Shown piece after piece: positions 36,779 through 44,570 of a stretch of 64,000 nucleotides of DNA; within the stretch, counting starts at the first letter, position 1, and each line of letters begins with the position of its first letter. Below the pieces are notes generated by a model. The model did no database searches, had not been told where the DNA came from, and worked only from the letters and a program-made list of their open reading frames with translations. Origin of the DNA: Dyella humicola (GTDB lineage Bacteria; Pseudomonadota; Gammaproteobacteria; Xanthomonadales; Rhodanobacteraceae); the NCBI RefSeq assembly GCF_026283945.1, contig NZ_JAPDPC010000001.1:2728001-2792000 (forward strand). Direction: 5' to 3'. The position numbers and the translations under genes are program-made.

Positions 36779-37918
36779 TCACTCGTGGAACTTCGGTCCG
36801 GAAGGATTGTTCGAGCCGTGGATATTGCTGTGGCAGGTCAGGCAGCCTCGCCCAATGATCCGCTCGTCCGGATGTGGACCGTTGCCGAGTCCGGCCGGCG
36901 TCTGCAAATCGTTCGGGTGCAGCGTCATGGTGTGGCACTGCTGGCACAGCATCGGAATCGGCGCGACCAGCAGGGTCTGCTGGTTGGAGCCGTGCACGTC
37001 GTGGCAGTTGAGGCAGCTCTCGCGCACCGGCGCATGCTCGAACAGGAACGGCCCGCGCTTCTCGGCGTGGCAGGTGTAGCAGGTTTCATTGACCGTATCG
37101 GTCTTCAGCAGCGGCTTGGTGATGCTGCCGTGCGGGTTGTGGCAGTCGGTGCAGGCCATCTGCCCTTCCGGCAAGGGCATGTGCGAGCGACGGTTGAACT
37201 TGGCGCGGATGTCCTGATGGCAGCTCGCACAAACCTCGTTGATCGACGAGGCCGCCAGCAGGCCTTCCGGCGAAAGCCTGGTCATCGGATTGTGGCAGTC
37301 ACTGCAGGACAGCCCGCGGTTCTCATGGATGGAACCGACCCAATGCTGCCGTGCGCCGCCGGCATGACAGCCCAGGCACACACTGGCCTGGACTCGCGGC
37401 GGCGTCTTCGCATCATGGGTGAACGCGATGATCGAACCCGGCGCGGTGGGATCCTTGGCGTGCACGGAACCGGGACCGTGGCAGGTTTCGCAGGCAGCCT
37501 GTGGACCGCTGTTCGCCGCACCTGCGCGGAACGAGATGACGTGCAGGCTGTGCGAGGCCTGGATGTTTTCCTGCGCGTGGCAGGCCACGCAGGTCTTCGC
37601 GCCTACTGCGTCGGCGTTCGGCGCCAGCGGGTTGACTGGAATCGGGGCGGCATCGAACGGCGTGGCTGGGCTGTCGCTGACCGGTGCGAGGTGTGGATCT
37701 TTTTGACGTGCAGCATTGGCCCCCATGTCGGTGGCCGGCAGCATTCTGGCGATATCGCTCTGACTCAGTCCAGTGGAAGCGCCGTGCTCGACATCGGTGG
37801 TGCCTGCGCTGCTCGCGGCGGATTGCTGGGCCTGCGCGTTAGGCGGGCTCAGCAAGATACCCGCGACAATCAGCATCACACTCAGCAAGGCGGCACAACA
37901 CAGCGAAACTAAACGCAT
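36779..37918 (-). CDS. DmsE/MtrA-family decaheme c-type cytochrome
   Basis: This 379-residue periplasmic cytochrome has a signal peptide (MRLVSLCCAALLSVMLIV to about residue 30). It has exactly ten CxxCH motifs: CVACH, CETCH, CLGCH, CSDCH, CASCH, CTDCH, CYTCH, CLNCH, CQQCH and CLTCH. MtrA, MtoA, PioA and DmsE share this decaheme wire, which sits inside the MtrB-type barrel. The ATG at 37918 directly precedes the signal peptide; the in-frame extension to 38005 is not needed. An extra 70-residue linker rich in Ala and Ser follows the signal, as in PioA-like long forms. First gene of the three-gene conduit operon. Confidence 0.93.
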   Translation of the reverse strand: MRLVSLCCAALLSVMLIVAGILLSPPNAQAQQSAASSAGTTDVEHGASTGLSQSDIARMLPATDMGANAARQKDPHLAPVSDSPATPFDAAPIPVNPLAPNADAVGAKTCVACHAQENIQASHSLHVISFRAGAANSGPQAACETCHGPGSVHAKDPTAPGSIIAFTHDAKTPPRVQASVCLGCHAGGARQHWVGSIHENRGLSCSDCHNPMTRLSPEGLLAASSINEVCASCHQDIRAKFNRRSHMPLPEGQMACTDCHNPHGSITKPLLKTDTVNETCYTCHAEKRGPFLFEHAPVRESCLNCHDVHGSNQQTLLVAPIPMLCQQCHTMTLHPNDLQTPAGLGNGPHPDERIIGRGCLTCHSNIHGSNNPSGPKFHE

Positions 37919-38146
37919 GGCTTGGAGCCCCTTGGCTATCGCTGACACTCGATCGCTATCGACTTGAACCGCCTGCACGCCTTTCACCCAAAGAATGGCG
38001 GCCACGCGTGCAGTTAGTGCCCGGATGGCGCCCTTTGGTTGCGGCCGCCTTCGAACATGATCGAAGCGTTGTTGGGCGCACGAGGATCAGCTGCCCAGGC
38101 TGATCATGCCGACGGCCTAGCCCGGTGGCGTGTCTGGGCCGGGGAT

Positions 38147-38690
38147 TTACTGAGGGGCCTTGGTCGCGCTCTCGGTGCGACCGTCGCCCAAGGCGACCGA
38201 CGACATCCTGGCCAATACCTTGTGGCCAATAGCAATGCCTCGTTTCTCAATCAGCAGATACGACATGGCCGCCACCGAGGCCAAAACGAAAATCGCCAAC
38301 GACGCGACGATCAAAAATGCAGCGGCGACAAGATGGCGTACTTGCCTGGAAAAGATGGCGCGAAAATGAGCGACAGCGTGAGGCCCCGCAGCAAGTAGAT
38401 GCTGTAGCTCGCATGACCAAGGCGCACTGCGCCGCGCGTCAGGAGAAGGCCAAAAATCCACGTTCCAGAAGCGATGGGCAGGAAGAACAATCCGGGCAGA
38501 CACACGCCGATCATGGAGTGTGCCGTCGCGCTGAACGATATGGCCCCTAGCAACAGGCACACGGCGACAGTCGATCGAATCATGCGCTCCCCAAGCCAAT
38601 GAGGGAACTGCCTCGTGGCTGATGCCGTTGCCATGCCGCAGAGGAAGAGGGCGACGTAATAGAGCGTCTGCCCTTCAAATCACGAGCATG
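38147..38690 (-). pseudogene. Broken acyltransferase family 3 (OafA-like) membrane protein
   Basis: Minus-strand reading gives TLYYVALFLCGMATAS and then a membrane run ending LGHASYSIYLLRGLTLS in one frame, stopping at 38311. The expected last helix, SLAIFVLASVAAMSYLLIEKR, appears in another frame. These are C-terminal blocks of acyltransferase-3 proteins, which O-acetylate surface glycans. The frame break and the missing N-terminal two thirds show it is dead. It lies just upstream of the conduit operon. Confidence 0.7.
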
Positions 38691-39187
38691 CGAAGAGCGT
38701 CAAGATCCGTGCACTGACGCCTCGCTTGTTCCGGGGCCGTATCAAGGCGTCGGAACATACGTGTGGATCCGATGCCCAGCACTCCAGCCTTAAGCAGGCG
38801 CATCGGCCACACCGAGCGGAAGTCGAAGACAGTCTCCATTGCCACGTTTCAAGGGGGCCGGCTCATCGCCTCCGCTGGGCGAGCTTACCGGGGTGCGGGA
38901 GGGGGCAACGCGCCATGGGCATAGCTGGCTTTAATGATCCCAGGCAGTCGGAGGACCTCATTGCATACCTCGACACGTTTTCTTGACCACGCCCGTTTTG
39001 GCCCTTTCGACCGTATAGTATCCAAGGGATCTCGACCCGGGTGACGCTCGCGCCCAGCGGGCGAGCGCTGCTCACTGAGACGAAGGGCCGATGCTTCGCG
39101 ACGATTTGCTTATAGCCTTTCATCGTAAGACGCATTCCGTGGCCTGCGAGGTCCTACGGTGTCGCTGTGTGCCTGGCTGACAAAGTC
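38691..39187. other. Intergenic stretch without a recognisable gene
   Basis: About 500 bases lie between the acyltransferase remnant and the porin gene. Minus-strand reading at about 38690-38850 gives a protein-like run (DFRSVWPMRLLKAGVLGIG) ending in a stop, without a start or a family match; it may be another remnant. A TATAGT at about 39014 could be a -10 box for the porin gene, but no well-spaced -35 was found. Nothing else is supported. Confidence 0.4.
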
Positions 39188-40030
39188 ATGTCGACATTTC
39201 GCATCGATGGCGCAAGGACCCGTTTCCATCATTGCCCCACCAGCCTCAGTCGCGGCGTGAACGCGCCTGTCGGTGGCAGTCTCGCCTATGCATTGCTGGC
39301 TCTCGGCATGGGTTTGTCGGCCGCGCCCCCTGCCCAGGCCGCAGACTTGAGCGGTACGGTGGCGCTCAGCTCGCAATTGGTGGACAGGGGCCAGGCGGTG
39401 TCGCCGCAAACGCCTATCCTGCAAGGCGCAGGGTCCTACTCGTTCGCCACGGGATGGTCCTTGGGCTTATCGGCAAGCACCGAAGTGCGTTCGCCAGATC
39501 ACATCGCTGAAGCGCTCGCACAAGTTTCGCGCGATTGGTCGCTCGCCACCGACTGGCAAATGCAGGCAGGCGTGGCCTACTACGACTACCCCGGTAATGC
39601 TCGTGCGCGACCCTATGAACGCGTCGAAGGCACGCTCGACTGGATCTATCGGGACGTTCTCACGTTCGGACTGTCCGCCATTTACGGCATGAACTCACAA
39701 GTCCCCCGCTTTCGCGGTGCGGCGGATGTAAACTTTCATTGGCCTTTGCCGGCGCACTTTTCCTTCTCTGCCGGTGCAGGCGTCACGCGATCCGCCGTTA
39801 GCCCCTGCCATGCCGGCGGCCAAGAATGCGCAAGTTCATACGAATATGCTCGGCCTGGATACTACGAACCCCTTCCGGCGGAGACCTATGGCTACGGCCA
39901 TGCGGGCTTGATTTGGAGCAAGGGGTCTTGGCACATGGAACTCGACCGTGTCGTCACCAGCGGGCTCACCCGTCCGCGCGGCAGTTTCGACACCGCCCCC
40001 TGGTTGGCCACGGTTTCCCTCTCATTTTGA
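39188..40030 (+). CDS. TorF-family putative porin (TIGR02001-like)
   Basis: This 280-residue protein has a long signal region ending near PPAQAADLSG (about residue 52). Beta-strand blocks follow: GTVALSSQLVDRGQAVS, GWSLGLSASTEV and WQMQAGVAYYDYPG. The C-terminal LATVSLSF ends in Phe as outer-membrane barrels do. Proteins of this family are small barrels, one of which (TorF) has been proposed as a porin. ATG 39188 was used instead of a GTG-type start at 39167. The ECF sigma gene starts 67 bases downstream, so it may be in or under control of that regulon. Confidence 0.72.
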   Translation: MSTFRIDGARTRFHHCPTSLSRGVNAPVGGSLAYALLALGMGLSAAPPAQAADLSGTVALSSQLVDRGQAVSPQTPILQGAGSYSFATGWSLGLSASTEVRSPDHIAEALAQVSRDWSLATDWQMQAGVAYYDYPGNARARPYERVEGTLDWIYRDVLTFGLSAIYGMNSQVPRFRGAADVNFHWPLPAHFSFSAGAGVTRSAVSPCHAGGQECASSYEYARPGYYEPLPAETYGYGHAGLIWSKGSWHMELDRVVTSGLTRPRGSFDTAPWLATVSLSF

Positions 40031-40097
40031 CGCCAGGGCAACCCCTTGGCGCTGAAATGGCACTCACTAGGCGAACTATCACCCTTGCGAGGCGGCC

Positions 40098-40682
40098 ATG
40101 AACGACGCGGACATCGACGCAGACGCCACCGATCGCATTCTGCTGCAGCGCATGGCGGGCGGCGACCGCACCGCACTGGCGGTGCTGTATCGCAGCTATC
40201 ACGGCAGGCTATGCCGTTTTCTTTCGCGCTTGACCCGGCGAGCCGATGTCATCGAGGAGGTCATCAACGATTGTCTGTGGATCACCTGGCAGAAGGCGGG
40301 TAGCTTCCACGGCGACTCGCGCGTCTCCACCTGGATCATCGGCATCGCCTATCGCTGTGGGCTAAAGGCGCTGCGACAACACGGCGACGAGCCCATGGAG
40401 GATGACGCACTATCGGAAGATCGCTTTCTGTCCCATAACCCAGACGAGGATCGCGAGCTGCGGGACTGGTTGGCGAAGGGGCTGAATCGACTATCCACGG
40501 ACCAGCGGGTCGTGATCGAGCTGGTCTATGGACTGGGCCACACCCTGGACGATGTCGCGGTCATCATGCAGTGTCCCGTCGGCACCGTGAAGGCGCGCTT
40601 GTTCCATGCGCGGGTCAAACTACGCAATACGCTGCCGCTGCTTGCAGGAGAACCGCCCATGCGAAAAGAGAGCGCGCCATGA
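40098..40682 (+). CDS. ECF-type sigma factor
   Basis: This 194-residue protein has sigma region 2 (about 20-85), with the -10 recognition part around CLWITWQKAGSFHGDSRVSTWI. A linker is followed by region 4 (about 120-175), containing STDQRVVIELVYGLGHTLDDVAVIM and the helix-turn-helix GTVKARLFHARVKL. It directs RNA polymerase to a small regulon. Its stop overlaps the start of the anti-sigma gene (ATGA at 40679), which gives matched production. Autoregulation is likely. The signal is unknown. Confidence 0.92.
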   Translation: MNDADIDADATDRILLQRMAGGDRTALAVLYRSYHGRLCRFLSRLTRRADVIEEVINDCLWITWQKAGSFHGDSRVSTWIIGIAYRCGLKALRQHGDEPMEDDALSEDRFLSHNPDEDRELRDWLAKGLNRLSTDQRVVIELVYGLGHTLDDVAVIMQCPVGTVKARLFHARVKLRNTLPLLAGEPPMRKESAP

Positions 40683-41314
40683 AGTCTCAGTCGGATATCG
40701 ACATGGATTGTGCCCGCGCCTGGGAGGCCATGCCCTGGGTGCTGCAGAACAGCACTTCGCAAACGCATGATGATTGGCTGCATCCGCACCTTGCCCAGTG
40801 CGACTCGTGCCGTACAGAATTCGCGCAACAGGGTTACCTGCGACTTGCCATGTCATTGCCTTCGGATATCCCGGTCGATGTAAACGCCGGGTTGCGGCGA
40901 CTGCTTGCCAGGATCGATGCACCAGACATACAGGAGGTATCACTCCATTCGCGCCCCTCAAGTTGGCTGACTCGAGCGCTGGTCGCGGTGATGTTGGTCC
41001 AGGCACTTGGCATCGGTGTGCTGGGTGCAAAGCTCTGGCTTGAAGGCGGCCATTCGGCTTATCGCACGCTAAGCCAGAATGCGATGCCGGCTCCTGCAGG
41101 CGCGCTCCATGTCGTGCCTGAAAACACCATGCAACTGGCCGACTGGAATGCCCTCCTTCGCACCCACGACCTGCAGGTGGTGAGTGGTCCCAATGAAGTT
41201 GGCGCATACACGGTCGTTCCGACCGGTAATACCTCGATGTCGAAAGATGCATTGCGGAAACTGCGCGAGACGCGGGGCGTCCGTCTGGCTGAACCCGTCG
41301 CCGTTGCCCAATGA
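40679..41314 (+). CDS. Membrane-bound zinc-finger anti-sigma factor
   Basis: This 211-residue protein has an N-terminal HxxxCxxC site (HLAQCDSC, about 37-44), the ZAS mark of anti-sigma factors. One membrane helix lies around TRALVAVMLVQALGIGVLGA. The periplasmic domain of about 95 residues ends with PTGNTSMSKDALRKLRETRGV, a fold seen in related anti-sigma proteins. It should hold the ECF factor at the inner membrane. The gene is sandwiched with four-base overlaps on both sides, between the sigma gene and the subtilase-like gene. Confidence 0.85.
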   Translation: MKSQSDIDMDCARAWEAMPWVLQNSTSQTHDDWLHPHLAQCDSCRTEFAQQGYLRLAMSLPSDIPVDVNAGLRRLLARIDAPDIQEVSLHSRPSSWLTRALVAVMLVQALGIGVLGAKLWLEGGHSAYRTLSQNAMPAPAGALHVVPENTMQLADWNALLRTHDLQVVSGPNEVGAYTVVPTGNTSMSKDALRKLRETRGVRLAEPVAVAQ

Positions 41315-42621
41315 AACGTAGCTTGCCCGCCTTCGCGCTAGTCGTGATGGTGGCCGCGCTGGCTGCTCTGGCCGCGTGCACACAGCCGCGTCCCACGGTG
41401 CCACAGAACGACAAGGCTTCGCACGATCTGGTCGGCGCATCCTCCATGGATCCCCGGCGAGACATCGTGCTGGCCGTGGCCAACCCGATCGACCCGCCAG
41501 CCACGCATGCGGGCTCCAGTCTGCTTGGGTACACCCCTTCAGGCAGCTACGGTGCCGGCCAGCGCGCCGCTTCTACGTTGGCCGCCCTCAAGGAAAGCTA
41601 CGGGATACGCGAGGTTGTTGGCTGGCCGATCAAGACGCTGGGCCTGTACTGCATCGTCCTGGAGCCACCCGCAGGCATGAGCCGCGAGGCTTTGCTTTCG
41701 GCGCTGGCGAAGGATACCCGCGTACAACTTGCGCAGCCGCTCCAGGATTATTCCGTCTATGCGGGCGACGCCACCGATGCGCACCACTACAACGACCCGT
41801 ACGTCAACCTTCAACGGGGATTTGTCGAGACCGACGCTGCGGCCGCGCACAACTTCAGCCAGGGCAGCGGAATTCATATCGCCGTCATCGACACGGGCGT
41901 CGATATGATGCATCCCGATCTCAAGGGAGGCATTGGCGAAGCGAGAAACCTGGTCGACGCCGACGTATCAGCGTTCACCGCTGACAGCCATGGTACGGAA
42001 GTGGCCGGCATCATCGCTGCGCTTGGCGACAACCATGAGGGCATCGTGGGCATGGCGCCCAAGGCGGTGCTCAACGTCTACAAAGCTTGCTGGTACTCCA
42101 CCACGCAGGGCGCGGGCGCGCATTGCAACACCTTTACGCTCGCCAAGGCGCTTGCGGCGGTCATCGACACCAATGCGCGCATTGTCAACCTAAGCCTGGG
42201 CGGGCCTGAAGATCCGCTGCTCGACATGCTCCTCGCCGAACTGCTGCGCCAGGGACGCATCGTCATTGCCGCCATGCCTCCGCTAGGCAGCACGATCGGG
42301 TTTCCGAGCGATGCGCCCGGCGTCATCGTGGTGCGCGAAAGCGCCAGGTCAGCTGCGCCACCTGACGTTCTAAGCGCTCCCGGGAATGACATCCTCACCA
42401 CCCAACCTGGTGGCGGGTACGACTTCACTTCAGGCTCGTCCATGGCTGCCGCGCATGTCAGCGGCATCGCCGCGCTGATGCTGTCCCTCTCGCCCAAGCT
42501 CGATGCGCATACGATCCACGATCTCCTGTTACGCAGCAGCAAGACGTCCAACGGCGTGATCCAGGTGAATGCGGCGGCAGCCGTCGTAGCCCTTCGGAAC
42601 CAGCAGAAGGCTGCACGCTAA
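41311..42621 (+). CDS. Subtilase-like (S8) lipoprotein
   Basis: This 436-residue protein begins with a lipoprotein signal (LAAC, lipidated C23). The catalytic triad is visible: D194 in AVIDTGVD, H227 in DSHGTEVAG and S377 in TSGSSMAAAHVSG. At the place of the AAGN block, whose Asn forms the oxyanion hole, it reads IVIAAMPPLGS (about 317-327) with no Asn. The activity may therefore be altered or lost. A 170-residue region before the Asp, including GYTPSGSYGAG and GREALLSALAKD-like segments, resembles a propeptide. It overlaps the anti-sigma gene by four bases and may cut that protein's periplasmic domain or serve the same response; this is inference. Confidence 0.85.
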   Translation: MKRSLPAFALVVMVAALAALAACTQPRPTVPQNDKASHDLVGASSMDPRRDIVLAVANPIDPPATHAGSSLLGYTPSGSYGAGQRAASTLAALKESYGIREVVGWPIKTLGLYCIVLEPPAGMSREALLSALAKDTRVQLAQPLQDYSVYAGDATDAHHYNDPYVNLQRGFVETDAAAAHNFSQGSGIHIAVIDTGVDMMHPDLKGGIGEARNLVDADVSAFTADSHGTEVAGIIAALGDNHEGIVGMAPKAVLNVYKACWYSTTQGAGAHCNTFTLAKALAAVIDTNARIVNLSLGGPEDPLLDMLLAELLRQGRIVIAAMPPLGSTIGFPSDAPGVIVVRESARSAAPPDVLSAPGNDILTTQPGGGYDFTSGSSMAAAHVSGIAALMLSLSPKLDAHTIHDLLLRSSKTSNGVIQVNAAAAVVALRNQQKAAR

Positions 42622-42701
42622 TGCCGGCGCCAGCCTCTACCTGAGCGGTCCGGCAAAACGGGGATGGCTGGCTTCCGGGCCATGACGATTCGGGTCCCAT
42701 A

Positions 42702-43643
42702 GTGAAAGGCACACAGCGCGCCATTCCCCCGTTACCCGAGGTCACCGTCCCGGCGCCGGTCGCCTTGGAGATCCTGCCGCACTGGGCTGGCGTAGAAGGC
42801 ATCGACCTGCCCTTGAGCTTCGATGCGGGCGACGGAGACCTGCAGCGGTCACGCGCCAAGGTGGACGCCTTCGTCGGCCTCGCCTGCGGGAAACCGCGAG
42901 GCATCCGTAGGTCGCGCCTGTATCGACTACTGGACCGACACCTGGGTGGCAAGATCATCGACGGCGAGGTACTGGAGCATCTGCTGAGCGCACTCATGCA
43001 AGCACACGTTGACGTGGCCGACCGTGCGCGCATCAGCATTCGCTTCGAACATCTTGTGCGTCGCGCCGCTCTTCGCAGCGACAACCGGGGATGGCGAGCG
43101 TATCCCGTGCTGATCGAAGCAACCCGGGGCATCCAGGGCTTCCGTCTCGTGCTTGGCACCGAGGTCACCTATTCATCGACTTGCCCGGCATCGGCGGCAC
43201 TGTCACGTCAGCTCATCCAACAGCAGTTTGCCGATGATTTCGACCCCAAGAGCCAGCTGGATCACGCTACGGTCATGGCATGGCTGGGAAGCGAACGCGG
43301 CATACTCGCGACGCCGCATGCGCAGCGCAGCACCGCTCGGTTGCGGGTGCGCTTCGTGGACGGCGCCCCCATCAAGCTGATCGACCTGCTCGATCGCGCG
43401 GAGCAGGCGCTAGGAACGCCCGTCCAGACGGCGGTCAAACGTGAGGACGAGCAGGCCTTCGCGCACGCCAATGGCAGCAACCTGATGTTCTGCGAAGACG
43501 CCGCGCGCCGGATACAGAACGCGCTCCTGCTCGATGAAAGCATCGCCGATTTCAGCATCCGTATAGCGCACCACGAGAGTCTTCATGCGCATGACGCGGT
43601 GGCCTATGCAAACCGCCCTGACGGATTGGCTCCGCTCCTTTAG
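42702..43643 (+). CDS. folE2: GTP cyclohydrolase FolE2 (type IB)
   Basis: This enzyme converts GTP to dihydroneopterin triphosphate, the first step of folate synthesis. It has 313 residues. The metal-site Cys is C161 in TYSSTCPASAALS. TPHAQRSTARLRVRF, TPVQTAVKREDEQAFA and NLMFCEDAARR are diagnostic blocks. FolE2 uses a metal other than zinc in several bacteria and is often induced when zinc is scarce, but no Zur-box-like dyad was noticed here. The start is a GTG at 42702 with a poor ribosome site. The gene stands alone. Confidence 0.9.
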   Translation: MKGTQRAIPPLPEVTVPAPVALEILPHWAGVEGIDLPLSFDAGDGDLQRSRAKVDAFVGLACGKPRGIRRSRLYRLLDRHLGGKIIDGEVLEHLLSALMQAHVDVADRARISIRFEHLVRRAALRSDNRGWRAYPVLIEATRGIQGFRLVLGTEVTYSSTCPASAALSRQLIQQQFADDFDPKSQLDHATVMAWLGSERGILATPHAQRSTARLRVRFVDGAPIKLIDLLDRAEQALGTPVQTAVKREDEQAFAHANGSNLMFCEDAARRIQNALLLDESIADFSIRIAHHESLHAHDAVAYANRPDGLAPLL

Positions 43644-43718
43644 CACAAGCCCACGCGTGTAGCTGCTTGTAAGGGCTTAAGGTAGAGTCCTGGCCCATGT
43701 CGCACGCTTGCCGCTACC

Positions 43719-44570
43719 GTGGCCTCGTTTCGAAGACCTCCGGTCCATCCCACCGGAGGTACGCATGCGGGCGATGGCCGTGCCGCGCCGGGGAATACCT
43801 TGTTCGGCGCTGATACGGCGCTACCGGTCGCTTTCGCCCTGGAGCGCGTGAGCAAGCGCTATGGTTCCGTCGTCGCACTCGACGAGGTCACTCTCAGCTT
43901 CGCCGCAGGAAGCACGACCGCCTTGATCGGCAGCAGTGGCGCGGGCAAATCGACCGTCCTGCGCCTGTTGCTTGGGCTGGATTGGCCCGACGAGGGTGTG
44001 GTCAGAACGGGCGGCGAGATTCTTCGGCGTACCGAGGTGTTGGAATTGAGGCGGCGGGTTGGCTATGTGATCCAGGATGGCGGCCTGTTTCCACACCTTA
44101 CCGTGCTGGGCAACCTTGCGCTGCTGCCACGTCATATGGGGTGGACGACCGCGCAGGTACTCGCGCGGGCACAGGAGCTGGCCGAGCTCACCCATCTTTC
44201 GCACGACGTTTTGGAGCGTTACCCCGCCGAACTCTCCGGCGGCCAGCGCCAGCGTGTCGCGTTGATGCGCGCACTGATGCTCGATCCCGACGCCCTGCTC
44301 CTCGACGAACCCTTGGGCGCACTCGACCCACTCGTCCGGCATGAGCTGCAGGACGAACTCAAGCGCATCTTCAGCCAGTTGGGGAAGACCGTGATCGTCG
44401 TCACCCATGACCTGGCCGAAGCGGCATGGTTTGCCGAGCGTCTGGTGCTGTTCCGCGACGGCAAGGTCCTGCAGGATGGTCACCTCACCGATTTCTGCGA
44501 CCGACCGGAAGACGAGTTCGTCACTCGTTTCGTAAGGGCGCAGCGATACTTGCCCGAGGCATCCGCATGA
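43719..44570 (+). CDS. ABC transporter ATPase for osmoprotectant/quaternary amine uptake
   Basis: This protein has up to 283 residues. Walker A is GSSGAGKST (about 71-79), the Q-loop is VIQDGGLFPHLTV, the signature is LSGGQRQR, Walker B is ALLLDEPLGALD and the H-loop is VVTHDLAEA. No CBS domains are found at the C-terminus, unlike ProV/OpuCA. The first codon is a GTG at 43719; a TTG at 43800 directly before the beta strand is an alternative. Its stop overlaps the start of the fused binding-protein/permease gene (ATGA at 44567). Together they form a complete importer. Confidence 0.87.
   Translation: MASFRRPPVHPTGGTHAGDGRAAPGNTLFGADTALPVAFALERVSKRYGSVVALDEVTLSFAAGSTTALIGSSGAGKSTVLRLLLGLDWPDEGVVRTGGEILRRTEVLELRRRVGYVIQDGGLFPHLTVLGNLALLPRHMGWTTAQVLARAQELAELTHLSHDVLERYPAELSGGQRQRVALMRALMLDPDALLLDEPLGALDPLVRHELQDELKRIFSQLGKTVIVVTHDLAEAAWFAERLVLFRDGKVLQDGHLTDFCDRPEDEFVTRFVRAQRYLPEASA

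Noticed and set aside
33441-37918. Complete Shewanella-type metal reduction system
   Set aside because: No outer-surface MtrC/OmcA-type multiheme lipoprotein and no CymA-type quinol dehydrogenase are encoded in the window.
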